The notes under the pieces are model-generated. The model was given only the letters and a program-made list of their open reading frames with translations. It made no database searches and was not told the origin of the DNA. The translations under genes and the position numbers were made by a program. Shown here piece by piece: positions 22,920 to 27,060 of a DNA stretch of 27,060 nucleotides; position 1 is the first letter of the stretch, and each line of letters opens with the position of its first letter. The stretch covers positions 1-27,060 of the forward strand of contig JAUNJL010000029.1 of NCBI GenBank assembly GCA_030533315.1. Reading direction: 5' to 3'. Source of the stretch: Eubacteriales bacterium (lineage in GTDB: Bacteria > Bacillota_A > Clostridia > Lachnospirales > Lachnospiraceae).

Positions 22920-24140
22920 ATGGATGCATTGACAAGGTTCTTGAAATACGTCAAGATCGAAACGGAGTCAGAGGAGGCAAATTATGGCCAGACGCCGTCC
23001 AGTGAGGCTCAATGGGATCTGGCAAGGGTCCTGGTGGAGGAATTGAAGGAAATGGGGATCCGGGATGCTTACGTGGACGATTTCTGCACGGTGTATGCGC
23101 ATATCCCGGCAACCTCCGGCTATGAGGACAGAAAGGCATTTGGGTTTATTGCCCATATGGATACCGTGGTGAATGGGAAGGGGATCAAGCCCCGCATCAT
23201 TGGAAATTATGACGGGAAGGACGTGACCCTGGAAAATGGCGTCGTTCTTCGCACGGAGCAAAATCCGGAGCTTTCGTCCCTGGTGGGGAGGACTCTGGTG
23301 GTGACGGACGGCACCACCATCCTGGGGGCAGATGACAAAGCGGGAGTGGCCGCCATCATGCGGATGTGCGAGATGGTCATGGGAAGCAGTGCACCTCACG
23401 GAAAGATCTGCGTGGCTTTTACACCGGACGAGGAGATCGGCGGCGGAGTGCTGAAATTTGACCTGGAGGCCTTTGGCGCCGATTATGCGGTGACTGTGGA
23501 CGGGGGAGCGGAGGACACCATCGAAAGTGAAAACTTCCACGCCGTCTCCGCAAAGGTGCGGGTAAAAGGTGTGGAGGCCCACCCTGGCTCTGCCAAAGGG
23601 ATCATGGTGAATGCCGCAAGGATCTTGACAGAATTTGCGGCTGCTCTGCCTGCCGGGGAGGTGCCGGAGCAGACAGAGGACAGAGAAGGCTTTTTCCATC
23701 TTCTGGATATGAAGGGAAACGTGGAGGAGGCCAGCGCCAGCTTGATCCTGCGGGATTTTGAGAGAGAGGGGATCGACAGGAGGAAACAGATCATAAAGGC
23801 TCTGGAGGCTTCTTTGAATGAGAAATACGGCGAAGGAGTCGTTTCCGTGGAGATTAAGAATTCCTACTCAAATATGAAGGAGATCGTGGAGCAGCATCCC
23901 AGCCTGCTGAAAAATATTGAAAAGGCGATCGGAAATGCGGGGATGACGCCGAAGTATCTGCCGATCCGGGGAGGAACGGATGGATGTCAGCTTTCCTATA
24001 AGGGGCTTCCCTGCCCCAACATCGGCGCCGGCGGCTACGGCTTCCACGGTGTTCACGAGCACTGCACGGCCGAGGGAATGGAGAACGCCGCAAGGGTGAT
24101 GTGCGGTCTGGTGGAGATTTACGCCGGGAAGGACGCATAA
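22920..24140 (+). CDS. pepT: Peptidase T (tripeptide aminopeptidase)
   Basis: Cytoplasmic di-zinc M20B peptidase that removes the N-terminal residue from tripeptides. The 406-residue protein has H79-x-D81 (IAHMDTV), the bridging Asp at 138 (GADDKAG), catalytic and ligand Glu at 171/172 (TPDEEIGGG), D194 (VTVDGG) and the late His at 379 (FHGVHEH). The His position agrees with the family. AAGGAGG lies 7 bases before the ATG. The gene follows a structured spacer after the PLP lyase; both serve amino-acid and peptide breakdown and may share a transcript. Confidence 0.95.
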   Translation: MDALTRFLKYVKIETESEEANYGQTPSSEAQWDLARVLVEELKEMGIRDAYVDDFCTVYAHIPATSGYEDRKAFGFIAHMDTVVNGKGIKPRIIGNYDGKDVTLENGVVLRTEQNPELSSLVGRTLVVTDGTTILGADDKAGVAAIMRMCEMVMGSSAPHGKICVAFTPDEEIGGGVLKFDLEAFGADYAVTVDGGAEDTIESENFHAVSAKVRVKGVEAHPGSAKGIMVNAARILTEFAAALPAGEVPEQTEDREGFFHLLDMKGNVEEASASLILRDFEREGIDRRKQIIKALEASLNEKYGEGVVSVEIKNSYSNMKEIVEQHPSLLKNIEKAIGNAGMTPKYLPIRGGTDGCQLSYKGLPCPNIGAGGYGFHGVHEHCTAEGMENAARVMCGLVEIYAGKDA

Positions 24141-24173
24141 AAAAGTGAGACGCTCCGAAGAGCCGGAGAAGGG

Positions 24174-24854
24174 ATGACCGGTATTTCACAGCCGTGGGGG
24201 AGATCCTGGATGACGAAAGAGGGGCGGAGAGAAAGGAAGGGGAAGGTGGAAGAGAACAGAGCCTTTGAGGAGATGCGGATATCTGCGGTGAAACGGCTGG
24301 AAAACAGGGATTGCAGGGAAATCGGAGAAAATGTGGGAGCCTCCTTCGACGGGGAAAAGCTGCGCATCAACAGTCTGGGGCAGGAGATCTGGGTGGATAT
24401 CCATTCCTGGGAAACCTCTCCGAGGCTGGGGGAATGGCATACGCTGACCCTCCTGCATTACCTGGATATGGGGGACGGGGTACCCCTTTCCTCCCAGCTG
24501 ATCTCTTTTGGGGAGCTAAAAGATGGCATGGTGCGGGGAACAAAGTTTGACCATAGGATGGAGCAGGAGCTGGCGGCGCTTCTAAGGGGAAGGACGCCAA
24601 GGGAGCTGGAGGATGCCTGCAGGGCTCTGGGGGCCTCTCTGTTGGAGACAAGAGCGGATCTGACGGCGGTTTTTCCCTTTTTTCCCAACTATCCCGTAAC
24701 CGTAAATATCTGGTTTGAGGATGAGGAATTTCCTCCCTCTGGAAAAATGCTCTTAAATAAAAGCGCTGATCATTACCTGACGGTGGAGGATGCGGTTACC
24801 GTAGGGGAGATCCTGATGGGAAAGCTGGGGGATGAGATTTTAAGAGAGGGTTAG
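24174..24854 (+). CDS. DUF3786 domain protein
   Basis: Uncharacterised protein of up to 226 residues. The DUF3786 pattern, from memory of the family, is visible as HTLTLLHYLDMGDGVPLSSQ followed by LISFGELKDG, and FPFFPNYPVTVNIWFEDEEF with a following LLNKSADHYL block. The domain is known from anaerobes without a settled function. The N-terminal 25 residues are basic and poorly family-like, so the true start may be ATG 24210 (GGGGGAG upstream) or GTG 24246. It starts 33 bases after pepT. No membrane segment or signal peptide. Confidence 0.7.
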   Translation: MTGISQPWGRSWMTKEGRRERKGKVEENRAFEEMRISAVKRLENRDCREIGENVGASFDGEKLRINSLGQEIWVDIHSWETSPRLGEWHTLTLLHYLDMGDGVPLSSQLISFGELKDGMVRGTKFDHRMEQELAALLRGRTPRELEDACRALGASLLETRADLTAVFPFFPNYPVTVNIWFEDEEFPPSGKMLLNKSADHYLTVEDAVTVGEILMGKLGDEILREG

Positions 24855-24908
24855 ACTTTTTGTCCGGGAAAAAGGAACCGAAGAAGAGGTTTCCTGGGAG
24901 ATTGTGGC

Positions 24909-24937
24909 TTGACAAGAAATCCGTTTTTCGCTATAAT
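24909..24937 (+). promoter_or_regulatory. Consensus promoter of greA-lysS
   Basis: Perfect TTGACA (24909-24914) and perfect TATAAT (24932-24937) with a 17-base spacer. The predicted start is near 24944, giving a leader of about 145 bases before greA. Confidence 0.9.
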
Positions 24938-25088
24938 AGTGAAATTGTGAATATCCTAGAGTTTTTGTACCCTTTTTTACGGTTTAAGAGGGAAAATGCG
25001 GTGAAAAACGGTAATATTCAGAGTTTATCAGACATAAGAATAAGAGATATTATGTATCGTATCCGGACTTGGAAGGGAGTATGGCCAC

Positions 25089-25571
25089 ATGGAAGAAAAG
25101 AAGAACTTGCTGACCTATGCAGGGCTTAAGAAGCTGGAGGAGGAGCTGCATGATCTGAAGGTAGTGAAGAGAAAAGAGGTTGCGGAGAAGATCAAGGAAG
25201 CCAGGGAGCAGGGCGACCTGTCAGAGAACGCAGAGTATGATGCAGCGAAGGACGAGCAGAGAGATATTGAAGCGCGTATCGAGGAGATCGAGAAGATATT
25301 GAAAAACGCGGAGGTCGTTGTTGAGGACGAGGTGGACCTGGACAAGATCAGCGTTGGATGTAAGGTAAAGGTCCATGACTTTGAGTTCGAGGAGGATATC
25401 GAGCTGAAGATTGTGGGTTCCACGGAGGCGAACAGCCTGGAGGGCAAGATCTCCAATGAGTCTCCGGTGGGAAAGGCCCTGATGGGAGCGCATACCGGTG
25501 ACGTGGTGGAAGTGGAGATGCCAGCCGGTATCATGAAGTACAAGGTTCTGGAGATCCAGAGGAACGTATAA
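25089..25571 (+). CDS. greA: Transcription elongation factor GreA
   Basis: Rescues backtracked RNA polymerase by stimulating cleavage of the 3' RNA end. The 160-residue protein has the N-terminal coiled coil ([19 protein letters not shown]...) with the acidic tip and the signature [19 protein letters not shown] at about residues 39-57. The FKBP-like C-terminal domain contains [20 protein letters not shown]. The length is normal (about 158). AAGGGAG precedes the ATG by about 10 bases. It is transcribed from the perfect promoter at 24909 and lies 23 bases before lysS, a pairing common in Clostridia. Confidence 0.96.
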   Translation: MEEKKNLLTYAGLKKLEEELHDLKVVKRKEVAEKIKEAREQGDLSENAEYDAAKDEQRDIEARIEEIEKILKNAEVVVEDEVDLDKISVGCKVKVHDFEFEEDIELKIVGSTEANSLEGKISNESPVGKALMGAHTGDVVEVEMPAGIMKYKVLEIQRNV

Positions 25572-25594
25572 AGAAGAATGAGGGAGGCACAAAG

Positions 25595-27060
25595 GTGGCA
25601 GAGCAAAAAAAGCAGGAGCAGGATTTAAACCAGCTGCTGAAGGTCCGCCGGGAAAAACTGGCAGATCTGCAGGCAAACGGAAAGGATCCTTTTAAGATCG
25701 TTAAGTTTGATGTGACACATCACAGTCAGGAGGTCAAAGACCGTTTTGAGGAGCTTGAGGGGCAGGTCGTTACCATTGCAGGACGTATGATGTCCAAGCG
25801 GGTTATGGGCAAGGCTTCCTTTTGCCATGTGCAGGATCTGCAGGGAACGCTTCAGTCCTATGTGGCGAGGGACGGCGTAGGCGAGGAGCCCTACAAGGAC
25901 TTCAAAAAGCTGGATGTGGGTGATGTCATCGGTATCAGAGGCGAGGTTTTTAAGACCAAGACCGGGGAGATTTCCATCCATGCTTCTGAGGTAACGCTGC
26001 TGTCCAAGAGCCTGCAGGTGCTTCCGGAGAAATTTCACGGGCTGACGAATACGGATCTTCGTTATCGTCAGAGGTATGTGGATCTGATCATGAATCCGGA
26101 GGTGAAGGATACCTTTATCAAGCGTTCCAGGATTTTAAGCGCCATCCGCCGTTATCTGGACGGACAGGGCTTTATGGAGGTGGAGACCCCCATGCTGGTG
26201 GCAAATGCCGGCGGCGCTGCAGCGAGACCCTTCGAGACTCATTTCAACGCTCTCGACGAGGACTTCAAGCTGCGAATTTCTCTGGAGCTGTATTTAAAGA
26301 GACTGATCGTAGGCGGGCTGGAGAGAGTTTATGAGATCGGGCGTGTTTTCCGCAACGAGGGCCTGGACACCCGTCACAATCCGGAGTTTACCCTGATGGA
26401 GCTTTATCAGGCATTCACCGATTATCATGGAATGATGGATCTGACGGAAAACCTGTACCGCTACGTGGCTCAGGAGGTTCTGGGGACGACCACCATCACC
26501 TACAACGGCGTGGAGATGGATCTGGGCAAGCCCTTTGAGCGCATCACCATGGTGAACGCTGTCAAGAAGTATTCTGGCGTGGATTTCAATGAGATTCACA
26601 CATTGGAGGAAGCAAGAGCGGCTGCGAAGGAGCGCGGCATTGCGTACGAGGAGCGCCACCTTAAGGGGGATATCCTGAATCTCTTCTTTGAGGAATTTGT
26701 AGAGGAGCACCTGATTCAGCCTACCTTCGTTATGGATCACCCGGTGGAGATCTCGCCTCTCACAAAGAAGAAGCCGGACAATCCGGAGTACGTTGAGCGC
26801 TTTGAGTTCTTTATGAACGGCTGGGAGATGGCAAACGCATACTCCGAGCTGAACGACCCCATCGACCAGAGAGAACGCTTCCAAGCACAGGAAGCGCTTC
26901 TTGCACAGGGCGATGAAGAAGCAAATACAACAGACGAAGACTTCATGAACGCACTGGAGCTCGGTATGCCCCCCACAGGAGGCATCGGCTTCGGTATCGA
27001 CCGTATGTGTATGCTTCTGACAGACTCCGCAGCAATCCGGGACGTGCTGCTGTTCCCGAC
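25595..27060 (+). CDS. lysS: Lysyl-tRNA synthetase, class II (3'-truncated by window)
   Basis: Charges tRNA-Lys with lysine. GTG start at 25595 behind AGGGAGG (7-base spacing); 488 codons are visible and the frame is still open at the window end. The N-terminal OB-fold tRNA-binding domain ([23 protein letters not shown]) is followed by class II motif 1 (about [17 protein letters not shown]), motif 2 ([20 protein letters not shown]) and motif 3 ([17 protein letters not shown]). The last residues, DVLLFPT, sit very near the usual C terminus, so little is missing unless there is a C-terminal extension. Co-transcribed with greA. Confidence 0.96.
   Translation, partial: MAEQKKQEQDLNQLLKVRREKLADLQANGKDPFKIVKFDVTHHSQEVKDRFEELEGQVVTIAGRMMSKRVMGKASFCHVQDLQGTLQSYVARDGVGEEPYKDFKKLDVGDVIGIRGEVFKTKTGEISIHASEVTLLSKSLQVLPEKFHGLTNTDLRYRQRYVDLIMNPEVKDTFIKRSRILSAIRRYLDGQGFMEVETPMLVANAGGAAARPFETHFNALDEDFKLRISLELYLKRLIVGGLERVYEIGRVFRNEGLDTRHNPEFTLMELYQAFTDYHGMMDLTENLYRYVAQEVLGTTTITYNGVEMDLGKPFERITMVNAVKKYSGVDFNEIHTLEEARAAAKERGIAYEERHLKGDILNLFFEEFVEEHLIQPTFVMDHPVEISPLTKKKPDNPEYVERFEFFMNGWEMANAYSELNDPIDQRERFQAQEALLAQGDEEANTTDEDFMNALELGMPPTGGIGFGIDRMCMLLTDSAAIRDVLLFP

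Noticed and set aside
24873..24895. AGGAACC...GGTTTCCT hairpin after the DUF3786 gene
   Set aside because: A bulged stem with no T-tract; too weak to call a terminator.
24860..25129. An 89-codon frame across the greA promoter and leader
   Set aside because: It spans a perfect promoter, overlaps greA out of frame and has no ribosome site.
1..27060. Search by eye for CRISPR repeats, insertion sequences, integrases, toxin-antitoxin pairs and phage genes
   Set aside because: No regularly spaced repeats, transposase motifs or terminal inverted repeats around a coding unit were seen.

Overview
The window reads as chromosomal DNA of an endospore-forming anaerobe of the class Clostridia, most likely a Lachnospiraceae-type gut bacterium. 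The reasons are a SpoVT sporulation regulator, Firmicutes-type NAPRTase and GreA/LysS, strong AGGAGG-type ribosome binding sites, consensus sigma-A promoters, and accessory operons rich in sugar ABC transporters. The species assignment is inference. I see no insertion sequence, integrase, phage gene, CRISPR array or rRNA.

Layout. (1) 1-2669: end of spoVT, then on the minus strand nicotinate phosphoribosyltransferase (pncB) followed by a small cytoplasmic VanXY-like D,D-peptidase. These two are separated by a strongly structured three-way-junction element that covers the peptidase ribosome binding site. (2) 2840-3090: a promoter, tRNA-Gln(CUG) and two terminator-like hairpins. (3) 3310-11970: a sugar module made of a ROK regulator with a consensus promoter framed by inverted repeats, a ribose-type ABC importer (binding protein, double ATPase, permease), a transketolase split into two genes, and an AraB-like pentulose kinase, closed by a 17-bp hairpin. 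(4) 12100-20676: a second module with an Opp/Dpp-type ABC importer (binding protein, two permeases, two ATPases), a YhcH/EbgC-like protein, an N-acetylneuraminate-lyase-like aldolase and a cytoplasmic beta-propeller glycosidase-like protein. (5) 20970-24854: single metabolic genes, namely an HD hydrolase, a PLP beta-eliminating lyase/threonine aldolase, peptidase T and a DUF3786 protein. (6) 24909-end: greA-lysS from a perfect consensus promoter, with lysS running off the window.

How the genes fit together. In module 3 the importer would deliver a pentose or pentulose, the kinase would trap it as a phosphate, and the split transketolase would pass it to the pentose phosphate pool. No pentose isomerase or epimerase is present, so the substrate may be a free ketopentose, or an isomerase may lie elsewhere. 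In module 4 the importer, YhcH protein and Schiff-base aldolase resemble sialic-acid operons. However, nanE, nanK, nagA and nagB are absent, and an unusual cytoplasmic propeller protein closes the operon. This suggests import of an intact glycoside or acidic sugar that is cleaved inside the cell. These two modules are the best candidates for undescribed catabolic pathways; the rest is mostly housekeeping.
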